Shown here piece by piece: positions 31,701 through 44,237 of a stretch of 64,000 nucleotides of DNA. Both the position numbers and the translations under genes were made by a program. The notes beneath the pieces are model-generated. The model was not told the origin of the DNA. It worked only from the letters and a program-made list of their open reading frames with translations, and ran no database searches. The stretch spans positions 5,208,001 through 5,272,000 of the forward strand of contig JAJFZO010000889.1 in the NCBI GenBank assembly GCA_021397835.1. Direction: 5' to 3'. Source of the stretch: Moringa oleifera (taxonomy: Eukaryota; Streptophyta; Magnoliopsida; Brassicales; Moringaceae). The stretch's first letter is position 1. Every line of letters starts with the position of its first letter.

Positions 31701-32495
31701 CAATCGGTGGCCTTAGCTATACCCGTTTGGTCTGATTTTTTGATCTCCCTGCCATTCCATTCACATTGTAATATGTTGGTTGTCATCTGATGCATTTTAT
31801 TCATCATGCTAGTCTTTCTGATCCATGGAGTTGGTTCATCTGAATGTTTTAAAATTCTCTGGGAGTTACACTGACTGTGTTAATTTTGTTGATGTTTCTG
31901 TCCTTAAAAAGGACTTCTTTGGGCTTGATACTAGTCTCTTCTATCTGAATAACAACATGGAAGATTTTTTGAGGAATTGAAACTCCACATGATAGCTAAT
32001 CGTCACCTGGCTGCTCTGAATGGGGCAGATTTTAGTAGTTTTCTTTGGGCATGGAAGTCTTATATTAAAGTGGAGATTGTAGATTCTCTCAACTATGATG
32101 CTCCAAGTGGTATCTGAGGTCTTGAATGATCAGTAAAGTTGGGTTTTACTTAATAGCTTTTTCTTCAATTAAAAAACTATTAAATTCTAAATTACTGATC
32201 ATTATTTAAACCACAGGTTTGGGGAGGTAATCCAGCTAAGTTTCTGCGGAAGCTCACAGAAGAAGAGATGGCTTTCATTGCTCAATCAGCCATGAATTAT
32301 TCCAACTTGGCTCAGGTTCATGCAGCAGAAAACTCAAAAAGCTTTGATGAAATCGAATTTGAGAAAGTGCTCAGGAAAAAGTTTGCTCGCCGCGATGAGG
32401 AATATGATTCGATGCTCGGTGTTGTTCGTGAAACACCTCCAGAACTTATCCTTCCTGATAGCATCCTGAAGGATAAAGTGCCGAAAACAGCTTAA
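28776..32495 (+). CDS. GAMMACA: Mitochondrial gamma carbonic anhydrase (complex I subunit)
   Basis: This is a left-handed beta-helix protein of the matrix arm extension of plant mitochondrial complex I, with possible carbonic anhydrase activity. Five exons, 28776-28890, 30051-30194, 30994-31119, 31201-31352 and 32217-32495, join to 271 residues. The N-terminus MGTLGKAIYSVGFWIRETGQ is nearly invariant in the family. All three zinc-binding histidines are kept: His107 in SLVHVAKSN, and His130 and His135 in GHSAVLH. Hexapeptide-repeat turns such as ASIIGDVKVGRGSSIWYG and NVTIGHSAVLHGCTVDDEAF fill the core. The C-terminal helix includes EYDSMLGVVRETPPELILPD, more like Arabidopsis gamma-CA1/2 than CA3. 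This retention of all ligands excludes the CAL1/2 paralogues, which lack them. By neighbours it may be the positional counterpart of gamma-CA3 (At5g66510). A polyadenylation signal is at 32,807. Confidence 0.95.
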
Positions 32496-35400
32496 ACCTG
32501 TGCTGCGTTCTTAGGTAGGGTTCTTGACATTCAACATCAAAAGATTTTGTTTACCAGGCTGATTTGAAAAGAAGGGCTGCTTTTCAATTAAAATAATTTT
32601 TGGGGAGCAGAAGTGAAGTTTAACAGTCAAACAATGATGCCCCTTTAAGGTACATGGCCGATATCTTCCTCTTTGGTTTAAGAAACTTGATGTTATTTTT
32701 TGGGAAAGCTTCTACAACAGAACACATAAATGCTTTCAATTTATCCAAGAAGGTCTCATGTATTTGTACATCCAGAGCTTTAACTGCTTTGCCTCTGTTT
32801 ATCAGTAATAAAAATGTCATGCATTTTTACCCTGCGCCTCTTCCTGCTCCAGCTGCATGCTCTTGAAACTTTTGGTCAGAAAAAGATACCACGAGGCAGC
32901 CAATATGAGGCTCATCGAGCTTCCATGTGAGAATTTGTAAAGATGGAATGGTTAGGATTAGTGTTATTACTTTTTTTTTTTTTTAGGCTTGTTTTGGAAA
33001 TATCATCCAAAGAGGTTTTTTTATTATTATTAATCCAGTAAAAAATTTTATTTATCTAAATTTGTGTTGAATTTTTTATAAATAAATATGTTTATAATTT
33101 ATTATTTTAATAATAAATAAATTATTTTATAAAATTATTATATGGTAATGTTTTTTTAAAATGTTAACATAATTTAAATTAATAAAAATTAAATATATTT
33201 TATTTTATTTTAATATATATTTTAAAAAATATTATATAATTATTTATTTCATTAAATTTTTATGTTAACATCTTTTAAAATTTTATAATCATCTGCCAGG
33301 TGGATTAAAGCCAACCTGTCTCCAATCCTGAGTTGGGCCTCTCTTAGATGGCGAACCCTAAAACCAGAGACTGTCCTTTTCAATTTGGACCCACGTAGCC
33401 CAATTACCCTCCAAATTCTTACTCCAAGGAACCTACTCACTCCATAGTGAGAAAGTCCTAAAAAGTCAAAAAAAAAAGAGTCATGCCTGCGCGTAACCCA
33501 TTAAGATAATCAGGTACAGCCCGCGACTGGAGGCGAGACACAGCCGGTTGGCCTTGACTTAATGAGCGGTCGCTGTTATCTCCTCAAAGTATATATGCTC
33601 TCCCACTCACGAATCACGATTCTGTGTGGGGCCATCCTTTTGGCACTCTTTTGTTTCTTCACCAAGCAATTTCTTCGTTATTTTCAAAAAACATAAAAAA
33701 TAAAAAATATTATAATTATTACACCGTGGGATTTTGTTACGTAATTATTTCATAAAGTATAATTTAGTCTGCCTCTAGCTCCTCCTATGTGTTCCCCACT
33801 AAGCATGCCGCCCCAATTTAATCATTCAATAATCAACATTCGCTAGTTCGCCCTTGGAGTTGATGTTCCCAGTCCATTTCAAGATCAAAATGTACCCGCA
33901 TGCATGCTATTGCACCCATTTTAAAATACATCCTTTAATGATTTAAATTTTGTTATGTTTTTTTTTTAACTGTAATATGTAATAATTTAATAAAATTAAC
34001 ATTTTTTATTGTTATATATTTATCATAAATTATTTTTAAAATAAACACAAAATTAAATAAGAGAATCTTTATCCTGAAAAATTACGGTTAGAATGATAGG
34101 AAAATATTTATTAAGCATTATTATTTTTTATTAATTTAAATTGTGTTCAACTTTTTTAAAATAAATTATTATACGGATCAATTTAATAAAATAAATGATT
34201 AAATTTTTTGTTTTTTATTTATTTTTACATAATTATTATAAATTATAAAAATATATTTTTGTATAGTTTTTATTCTAAAAATATTCTATCACAGATTACT
34301 CTAAAAAAATCTGTTCTGTATCCATTTGCTAAATGTGAATGACATAAAGTGGCCAACACAAAGGGCCCATCGTTTGTAGTATTGGTATTTTGGTATTGGG
34401 GCTATTACCTCAGGGAAGGCCCCTCCCCTCCCTCCCCCCTTCTGGGTTCTCTCAATTATTTAGCTTTTCTTTTTGCCCTTTCAGAATCACCAAAATGACG
34501 AGCCACCCTCGCATGCACAGTCAACATTTGATCCCTCCATTGGGTAAACAGAAAAACTCTTCTGAGTCTCAAAAGATTGCAAACATTATGAATCTTGCTT
34601 TTTCTTTCTTTTTCATTTTCTTGGTAGGAAAACATTTTCTTGGAATCTTTCAAGTGGGAAAAAGGAAGGGTTTTTTTTTTTCATCTTTAACAAAAGGAAG
34701 TATTAGTACACAATATTTAGGTAGTGGAGACAAAAGCCAAAGCTGCCAAAGTAATCAAAATTCAAAAGAAGATGGTTAGATACCATACATTATTTGAATA
34801 CTAACATTTAATTACAAATACCCAACATTCAAATTCAAACTATCTTTCATGAAATCTTTAGAAATTGATAATTAAGGTTCATCGGTTGGAATCAGAGAAA
34901 AGAGTATTATTTTTGTTCTTAACAAGGGCATAGAGATGCATTAAGTAAATCTTGCAAACAAGGCAAGCATGGTTTCTCATTCATGATAGATGTTTCGGCA
35001 ATCATATTTCCTTCCTGTAAAATTTAATATTAAATTTCGTTCGATATCATTCATCCCCACATCATTTAATTTTAAGGTAAAGTTTTTTAAAAAATAAGAT
35101 ATCATTTATTTTAATTATTTTTAAATTATTTTAACAATAAAAATATTATTTACATAACTGTTTCAACTAATATTTAAATTTAATCAAATCGAAATAAAAT
35201 TGTTTTAAACAAAATTTTAATATTTAAATTTGCTAAAACATATTTTATATATACATATTAATTACTTCAATTTCATAGTTGAATGGTAGCCCTCAAACTT
35301 GTGGCATAAAATATGTCCAAACAAAAAGGTAAGCAACAGTTCCTAAAACTAAACTCCAATGTTGTCAATTTTAGGGGAGACCCATGCCCACTAAGTTTAG

Positions 35401-37857
35401 ACAAGCATCCCCAATAAATCGGATAGAAGTTAATTTCAGCTTCGGGACATCTAGGGTTCATCTTTACTATTCAAGTCAAATGTCCCTATCAAAACTTCCC
35501 ATTGAAGAGAAGATACAAATCCATATAAATGCATGTTATAAATGTGTTGTAAGCATTACTTATAGCTAACCACTTTTGCACCACAAGATTGTATAAGTGG
35601 ACCTAAATTTTTAATGCATGCCAACACCTAACCTTTTTCTTCTATTTTGATATCATGATCACACCTAATCTTCTTGGCATGTTCATGAACCCAACTAGAT
35701 TGGAATCATTTCTTATCTTAGGAAAATCATTGCCCTTAAACTAATACATTCCCAATTTAAGTGATGTAAGTTGATTGAGGATTAGATGTTTTGCTAAGGT
35801 TTACTACCAAAACAAGATCTTTCGTTTTCAAAATTCCATAAATACTTTCCCATAATGTCCAAAAACTAAAGCTTAGTTAAGCTTTAAAACAATCCCATGT
35901 TGTTAGGCATGGTTGGGTAAGTGTCATATTGGTAATTATATATATATAAATTAAATAGTATTGGTAATTTTTTAAATTAAATAACTAAATTTAAATAAAT
36001 ATAAAAAACTCTAAATCTTAAGTAAATTTTAATTTAAATATTTTAATTTTAATTTTTAATGGTGCATTCAAATTTTTAATTAGAGATAATTAACTTTTAT
36101 TAAAAATTTAAAATATTCAAATTAAAAATTTTATATAATAACATTTCTACTTAAAATTTTACATACACGTAACATCATAAAAAAATTTAAATTTTTAATA
36201 TCAATTTTTAAATTTTTATTATTAAAAAATTAAAATAATTAAAATAATAACTCATGAATCATAAACTGATTAAATGTAAAGAATAAATTTCAAATAAAAT
36301 TTAAAATTTATTTGAGTTATTTTTGAAGTATTTTTGATAATAAAAATATTATTACTTTTATTATAATCATTTATATTAAATAAAAGTAAAATTTAATGTA
36401 TACAATTAAAAAATAAAAACAGCAAAATTTAAACTGAAATTTATACAAAATTTAACATTTTATTTGATATTTATCTTATTTATTTTTATTAAATATTTAA
36501 TAATAAAATATTATATATTATTTATCATACATTATAAAAATAAAAAATAATTCAAATAAAATTATAAATACTTTATGTATGACATGACATTAGGGATTAG
36601 GCTCACAGCCATGAGAAAGAATTCCTACAACTGGTCTTAATTCCTAAAATTTAGGCTTAATTACTTGTATCAATTGTGGCCAATTTCATCTTAGAACAAG
36701 GATTCTATAACAGCAAACTATTTGCTGGTCTTTAATGGCATATGCCCACCAACAGTTGTCCTTAAACTTTGGTAAATAAACAATTCATGAGTCCATGATG
36801 ACTGAATTTTCAGCAAACAACACGAACCCTAGAAAGTCGGTCCAATTAATCAAAACGGATTTCAATATGACAAACTTATTTTAATTTGGTTCAAGATCTT
36901 AGGGCAATTGTTTTCACGTTGTTAAGTAATTTAAAAAATACCCAACTGATTAAAAAAGAAAAAAGAGAAGATGAATTGGATTCATGGGGTACAAGCAAGT
37001 TGCCAAAATCAAGCATGAAGTGCCCTACCAACGGACGTCCCCATGTCCCTCCAACCATGTCCTGCTGAGTATCACTTTCAGGGCATTGTCGTTTTGCCCT
37101 AAAAAATGGTCTCTAGGACACTCATGTGTCCTTATCCTTGTTTAAGAAGCAATGTTCACAACTCACCAACGTCTCATCTAACATTCACATTGCTACCCAA
37201 CAAAATCAATATGATATCCAAAACTATAACACCGAAGCCTTTACTAAATTTCCCGCGGGATTACCGGCTACACGAGTGTAATAAGAAATCAAACTATCGA
37301 TTAAATTTATTAATAATCTGACTAATAATGTAATACCCGAATTAAATATATATAAATTGGAATTTTTTTAAAATTAATAGCTTGTTAACATGAATCTTCT
37401 TTTATCATAATGCATAGATTTCATTGCCATAATGTGTTAATTAATGTAATAATTACTTTTTTTTAATCTGGCATTCTCTTTTTTTTTTCATTTTCGTGAA
37501 AATGATCAATTACATAAATAACACTATGAATAAAACATTTTTGGTTTATTTGTGGTAATTTATTTGCAAATCAACTGCTTATTGTCATATGGGCAAAGGG
37601 TTTAGAAATTTTAGTTTTTTTTTTTTTTTCTAATTTGAGAATTCTTAGGAGCTTCCTACTTTTTTTTTTATAAAAACAATAAGGCAAATCCTTTTACGTA
37701 ATTTCTCATTTTCTTTTCTCTTTTTCTTATTGTTCACTTTTTCGTCGTCCTCCTCCTGACTCTGCACAGAGTCTGCACACAGAGAGAGAAATAGGAAACA
37801 GAGCTCAACCGAGCGAACCCAAAAGCAGAAACGCGAACCCTAGAATCCTGAACTTTG
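32496..37857. other. Long AT-rich spacer before the auxilin-like gene
   Basis: This is the largest gene-free stretch, 5.4 kb. After the carbonic anhydrase 3' UTR (to about 32,830) there are several extremely AT-rich blocks, notably 33,000-33,290, 33,940-34,300 and 35,930-36,580. A GC-richer island at 33,480-33,660 includes a TATA-like AGTATATATGCTC but no following open frame. 37,700-37,857 is the T/C-rich leader of the next gene. Small frames in this stretch look random. No transposase, reverse transcriptase or paired LTR was seen. Confidence 0.6.
32807..32812 (+). terminator. Polyadenylation signal AATAAA of the gamma carbonic anhydrase gene
   Basis: AATAAA lies 312 bases after the stop codon, in T-rich sequence. 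Confidence 0.45.
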
Positions 37858-40800
37858 ATGGAAAATCTCTCACATTCTCGTCAACCTAACAAGGGAATAC
37901 CTGCACTCCCCAAGAAAGCCTACAATGGCAGCAGCTATGCTCCGGGCAAGGCCACCATGTACGATGACGTGTTCGGGGGCCCGCCGAGGTATGGGGCCCC
38001 GACTCTCTCTCCTAGGCTTGAGGACTACAGCGAGATTTTCGGTGGGTTTCAAGCTTCACGCGCCTCGTCGATTCCGGTGCTCGATCTTCCGTTGGTCGAC
38101 GAGGACGAGGTGTTCTTCGATGTACGCAGCTCCGGCTTTGACTACTGCGAGGTTTTCGGAGGATTCGAAGGCCTAGATTTCGCAGTGTCGTATGACGAGT
38201 TGTTGATGGGCCAGTCAAAGGGTGGTGATGGTGATTCCTCTGAAGATGCTTGGTATGATCCATTCATCTTCTTTTCAGTATCTCTCTGTCGAAAGTCTTA
38301 ACTTTTTGATTATGCCTAACTATGTTTTAGTTTCTATTAGACGTTTTCTTTCTAGCCATTGTAGTTACCGTGCTGCTGCCGCTGTGTGACAGCTGGGAGC
38401 ATGTTTGAGTTACTTATATGTGTGTCTATTATGACTATGCTTGTGGGTTTTAAGCTAAATGGAGAGACATGTCTTCAATTAAGATTTTGGGCTAGTCATG
38501 GTGAGTTTATGACTGTGGAGTGAGATGGTGAGCTTGATTCTTGAGTTCTGTAAATTTAGAAGAACAGACAAATGTTTTGGTTTTCAATCAGCATTTGGGT
38601 TTGAGTAAATTCTTTAGCTTTTCTGATTAACTTTACTTTAGAGCAATTTGTGCCAATAATGAAGCTTAAATCAAGTTTTTGACCAAATTTATTGCGTGGT
38701 TCATTTGCTTTCATGCCAAAATATACATATATGTAGTGTCAGTTATGTGTTTGTTTCTTTGGAAGAGGAAGGATGGCATCTTGGTTGTCTTCAATCTAAT
38801 TAAACTGGGGTTTGATGGAAGGATTTGTTTGTTTCCTTCCCTTATTTCATAGGACGCCTGCAGGAACTGAATCTCTGTCAGAAGGGTCAGATCATTCTGG
38901 GAAGAGCCAGTGCTTCTCCAATGGAGGTTCTTACGAGTCAATTGATGGTTGCACAGAGTTCAACATATCATATAACGAAGCTAGTCAAATGAGCAACATA
39001 GGTATGCCAAATGGAATGACACGTGTTGCAGGCCTAAGTGCTGTGCCAGGGTACACTTTTGCGGTGGATAAGACAACTTCCCTATCTGAAGAGTATGAGA
39101 ATCCACACTTGCAGGTGACTGATGATAGCAGCCTCAACATTGATTACACTGGAGGGATGATGAAGGGTAAACATCTGAGGAAAACATTGTCAAACCCAGC
39201 AAATCATAGTACTAATGGAAAGACATCTGCGGATGAATTTAAACAGCAGAAAGTGTACAGCAGAAACAGTTCTTGTCCTAGGGAGATGTTTGTTTCTGTT
39301 TCTGAAATTAGCCTTAGAACTCGGCCATCTGAATTGCCACCGCCTTCTAGACCACCTCCTGTATTAGATGTCAAAAAGGAGGATCCTGGTACAAACTCTA
39401 GAACCTCTGCTGCTGAAGGATCTGAAGGTGATAGCTCACCACCTTACTTTGATGTAGAGATAGATGCAAGTTCTGCTGCTGCAGTATCTGCTGCTGCAAT
39501 GAAAGAAGCAATGGAGAAAGCTCAAGCAAAAATTAAAAGTGCAAAAGAGTTAATGGAGAGGAAGAGGGATGCTAGTCACAGCCATATGAAGCCAGGCTCA
39601 AGGAATGGCAGAAAACATAAGGAAAGAATCATGAACGAGAATGTTGATGGATCATGTAGCATAAAAGATGAAAGAGCGAGCGGCTCTTCTGAACAAGTTG
39701 AGAATCAAATAAAATTTTCTGACCAGGAGGCAGTTCCGGGTTCACTTGAAGTTGAAAAAACTTCTAATGTGGCAAGGAATTCTTCAGAGGAGAAGCATGT
39801 AAAGAAACCTTGGTCACCTCAAGGGCCTAAGAAAGTCGATGGAGATGATGAATGGAAAGAAGCAACGGAGTTTTTTGAATTGGTGAAAACAGAAAAATCG
39901 AGAACCACTTATGAGCGAGCAAACAGTGGAGAGTTTTTAGTGCTTGATGAAAAATATGCACATGAGCATGGGCTGAAGGAAAAATGGGCAGCTGTGGAAG
40001 TATTGGAGCAGCAACAAGAACGGAAAGGGAAGGCAGTTGGAGAATTTCCTGGAGTCAGAAAATCTGAGAAGAAAACAGAAGTAGGAAAGGAGGCTTGTGA
40101 GAGGAAGGACAGCAATGGGAGATCGGGAGTAGCTACAGAGACCCACCGACAGAAGAGGCATGACAAGAAGGTAAAGGTGGCTAAAGATATTTGTCAAGAG
40201 GAGATGGAGAAGAAATTTAATGTGGCTCCAAAGCCTGTGGAAACAGAGAAGAAACCTACTGTTGCTGATCGATCTGACAAACCTGGGAACCTGGCAAAAC
40301 TTAAACAAGAAGCAAAGAAAGTTGCAGCTGAGGAGGCCATGAACAATAATGAGAGTGAGCTGCGACTGAAGGAGGCTAATAAAAGTGTGGAAAGTCCAAA
40401 ACAAGCTAAAGAGTCTCATGGAAGGGAAGTCAATGGAAACAGGCAGAAACAGGTCTTTGAGTGGGGAAAAAATGAGAAAATGCTCAGAGAGGCTCTTGAA
40501 CAAGCTGAGAATGAGAAGAGGTTGAAGGAGGTTTTTGAACAAAAAGAAAATGAAAGGAGAAAGAAAGAGGCTTGTGAAAGGGAAGAAAATGTGATGAGAG
40601 CAAATAAGGTTTGCAAGCAGAGAGAGGATGAGAAGAGACTGAAAGAGGCTTTTGAACAGGAAGAGAAAGAGAGAAGAGTGAGAGAGGCTCTTTTGCAAGC
40701 AGAGAACGAGAGGAGACTGAAAGAGGCTCTTGAACTGGAAGAGAATGAGAGGAGGCTGAAAGAGGCTCATGACAAGGCAGAGATTGATAATAGACTCAAA

Positions 40801-43800
40801 GAGGCTCTTGAACTGGAAGAGAATGAGAGGAGGCTGAAAGAGGCTCGTGAAAAGGCAGAGATTGAGAAGAGACTCAAAGAGGCTCTTGAACTGGAAGAGA
40901 ATGGGAGGAGGCTGAAAGAGGCTCGTGAAAAGGCAGAGATTGAGAGGAGACTGAAAGAAGCTCGTGAAAAGGCAGAGATTGAGAGGAGACTGAAAGAGGC
41001 TCTTGGAGAGGCAGAGAATGAGAGGAAATTGAAAGAGGCTCTTGAGAAGGAAGAGAATGAGAGGAAACTTAAAAAGGCTCGTGAACAGGCAGAGATGGAG
41101 AGGAGACGGAAAGAGGCTCTTGAACAGGCGGAGAACGAGAGGAGATTAACCGAGGCTCTTGAGAAGGAAGAGAATGAGAGGAAGCTGAAAGAGGCTTGTG
41201 AACAGGCAGAGATTGAGAGGAGACTGAAAGAGGCTCTTGAACAGGCAGAGAGTGAGAGGAAATTGAAACAAGTTCTTGAGAAGGAAGAGAATGAGAGGAA
41301 ACTTAAAAAGGCTTGTGAACAGGCAGAGATGGAGAAGAGACTGAAAGAGGCTCTTGAACAGGCAGAGAACGAGAGGAGATTGACAGAGGCTCTTGGGAAG
41401 GAAGAGAATGAAAGGAGAATAGAAGAAGCACTTAAAAAAGATAAGAAGCAAGAAGTTGGGGCTCGTGAAAGAGAAGAAAGGGAGACAAGACTGCAAGAAG
41501 CTCTCAAGCAGGAAGAGAATGACAATAAAAGAAAAGAGGCTCATGAAAGAGAGGGAACTCAGAACAGACTTAAAGAGGCTTGTGAAAAACAAAAGATTGA
41601 GAAGCAACTTGAAGAGGTTCATGAACAGCTGATGCTAAAAGAGGAGTATGAGGAAAAAGACAACGGTAGGATATTGAAATCGTCGGGAAGGGAAGAAAGG
41701 GAAATGGAATTGCAAGAAGCATTTCAACAAGAAGGAAACAGAGACAGGAAAGATGCTTGTGCTGGGGAGGATACTGAAAGGCAGCTTAAAGATGCTGGTG
41801 ACAGGGAAGGATTGAAGGGACTAAACAAAACACAGAAGTCAACTGAGACGGATGAGAATGGAGACAAACTGGAAATCGATGAAGGATCTCATCTGCAGAA
41901 GGACAAAGGATATCTCAGGGTGTCTGATGATGAATATAAACTCGATGATAAGGAGACCCTTCAAGCTACTCAATTAGCTGGAAAGCATGAGAAGATCAGT
42001 CAAAAGCTGGAGAAGACCCAAGAGGGCTTTCTCAAAGAAAATGAACAAATACGAACTGAATTGAAAGACAATGAAAAGAAAGCACAAGCAGTAGACATGG
42101 GGGATGTGCTGATTGATGGAAAATACATTATATCTGGCATGTCCAGAAGCAACGTGGAACATGAAGAGAGTCTAAGTAGAAAGGTAGATGTCAAAGAGTT
42201 GCTTCACCAAGAAGACCGACTGAAGAAAGCAGGTGAAGTGGGATTTGGTGTCGGACTAAGAAATCTTGGTAAAGCAAAGGGTCTTCCCGTAATGGGCTCT
42301 AATATGGGGAATCACGAGGAGAAATTTGCTTATGAATGGGAAGAAAGTGGAAAGAACATCAAGCAGGCCCAAGCTGCCCTGAATCAACAGGAAAACAAAG
42401 ATAAATTCATGTCAAGTTCGGCGAGAGAGTCTGTTGAAACTGGAAGGAAAATAGAAGCAAGCCAGTCATCTATCTTAGAAGGGAAAGGAAGCAGCCAGAA
42501 AACAGCTCAGCAGGTTACTGCAAGTCAAAGCACAGGAAGAAAAGAAAAGAATCTCAAAGAGACTTCTGCACCAGAAGAGAAAGAATCTGAAAGGACAAAA
42601 AGAGAAAGAGAGCTTGAAAAGGAGCGTCTCAGAAAGATAGAAGAAGAAAGGGAGAGGGAAAGGGAAAGAGAGAAGGATAGGATGGCTGTTGACAGGTTAA
42701 ATGCTGAAACCCGGGATAGGACAGAAAGGGTTGCTGTGGATAGAGCAACTGCAGAAGCCCGTCAAAGAGCACTGGCAGAGGCTCGCGAAAAATTGGAGAA
42801 GGCATGTGCAGAGGCTAGGGAGAAGACATTACCTGAGAAGGCATCTACAGAGGCTAGACTCAGGGCAGAGCGTGCTGCCGTTGAGAGAGCAACTGCAGAG
42901 GCCCGTGAGCGTGCTGCTGAAAAGGCTGCTTCTGAGGCGAGAGAACGAATGGAAAGATCTGTTTCAGATAAATTCTCTGCTTCTTCTAGAAATAACGGAA
43001 TGAGACTGAATGCTTCATCCTCTGTGAGTATACACTTAACTGCCTTCTTTCTGATATAAATTGCAAACAGTATTTTAATTGATGTTAATTGGCAGGATTT
43101 ACCTGATCATCAATTACAGAGCTCAGCCTCATTTAGTGCTTCTAGATTTCAGTATTCTTCAGCTTATGGTGGTATGTATCTCGAAATGGGTGCTATGTTT
43201 TATAGAGGCTGAATTATGGAGAATAGTTTATCCTCCTCTCCTGCTCCCTCAACTTTTTCCTTTATTTTTGCTTCTAACCCATGTACTTTTTCTGTCTGAA
43301 GCTTCCTATTATTCTGAGAGGTCTGAAGGAGCTGAAGGTGAATCAGCTCAAAGGTGTAAAGCTAGATTAGAAAGGCATCGCCGAACAGCTGAGCGTGCGG
43401 TGCGATTCTTATTACTTAACCAAATTAACTGTTTTGTTTATGCCTAAGTGCCCAGCAAATTAAATATTTACTTCTGGGACTCTTGCAGGCAAAAGCTCTT
43501 GCAGAGAAGAATATGCGCGATCTTCTTGCTCAAAGAGAGCAAGCAGAAAGAAATGTACTCCTCTGACCTCTAAAAGTGATGAACTTTGAATTGGCTTCAA
43601 CTTTTCATTCACTGTTTTGTATGTAATTCTTCTTGCAGAGATTAGCAGAAACCCTAGATGCGGATGTGAAGAGGTGGTCCAATGGGAAAGAAGGGAACCT
43701 ACGTGCATTGCTTTCTACATTGCAATATGTATGTGTTATCCTCTAAGCATAGGCCTAGGACAGTATTGAAATATTTGCCACTGGATGCTGTATGAAATGT

Positions 43801-44237
43801 ACTCGGGACTGAAGGTTGTTTAATATAGTTACAAGAAGTAGCCAATTGAACTTTGTTTTCTTTGTTGGCAGATCCTTGGCCCAGATAGTGGTTGGCAGCC
43901 AATTCCATTAACAGAAGTTATAACTTCCGCTGCAGTAAAGAAGGCTTACCGGAAAGCAACTCTTTGTGTTCATCCTGACAAATTACAACAACGAGGTGCA
44001 AATATTCAGCAGAAGTACATTTGTGAAAAGGTCTTTGATCTTCTAAAGGTTTGTCACCGGTGTTGTCAGCAATCTTTCCTTCACTAATCTGTTCTTATTC
44101 TCATGACAAATTTTTCTTTTAAGTTTTTATTTATTGACAAAACTTATTGCCTTATGATTCTGTCACTGTCTAAGTCTTCCCTTTGGTTTCTTCATTTCCA
44201 GGAAGCTTGGAACAAATTCAACTCTGAAGAGCGGTAG
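37858..44237 (+). CDS. Auxilin-like J-domain protein with long charged helical repeat
   Basis: This is a clathrin-uncoating-type co-chaperone: auxilins recruit Hsc70 through a C-terminal J domain. Eight exons, 37858-38252, 38853-43023, 43096-43171, 43302-43399, 43489-43554, 43639-43728, 43872-44048 and 44202-44237, join to 1,702 residues, longer than most family members. The N-terminus has the plant auxilin-like [22 protein letters not shown] and [14 protein letters not shown] repeats. Residues of about 670-1,000 are a tandem array of 13-residue units such as [13 protein letters not shown]. Another helical, Ala/Arg/Glu-rich part precedes exon 3. The J domain has [17 protein letters not shown], then [18 protein letters not shown] with HPD at 1,666-1,668, and ends [11 protein letters not shown]. 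Arabidopsis relatives I recall are AUL1 (At1g75310) and At4g36520. The array creates long open frames on the opposite strand that are not genes. A true clathrin role is inferred from the family. Confidence 0.93.
40465..41450 (+). repeat. 39-bp tandem repeat coding for a 13-residue charged helix unit
   Basis: About 25 imperfect copies of a 39-base unit lie inside the auxilin-like exon 2. The unit consensus is R(L)KEAxExAEnER, and two unit types, AEN/AEI and EEN, tend to alternate to give a 78-base higher-order period. DNA similarity between copies remains high, which points to recent expansion and contraction. Edges at both ends grade into degenerate copies. Confidence 0.85.

Noticed and set aside
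34390..34779. Plus-strand frame of 129 codons in the long spacer
   Set aside because: Pro/Phe/Ser-biased translation of T/C-rich DNA, no motif, no promoter or neighbour support.
39937..41622. Long minus-strand open frames (252, 277 and 158 codons) opposite the auxilin-like exon
   Set aside because: They are mirrors of the 39-base repeat and surrounding Glu/Lys-rich codons, giving Ser/Phe/Leu-rich nonsense protein; the plus-strand frame is continuous and has family motifs.
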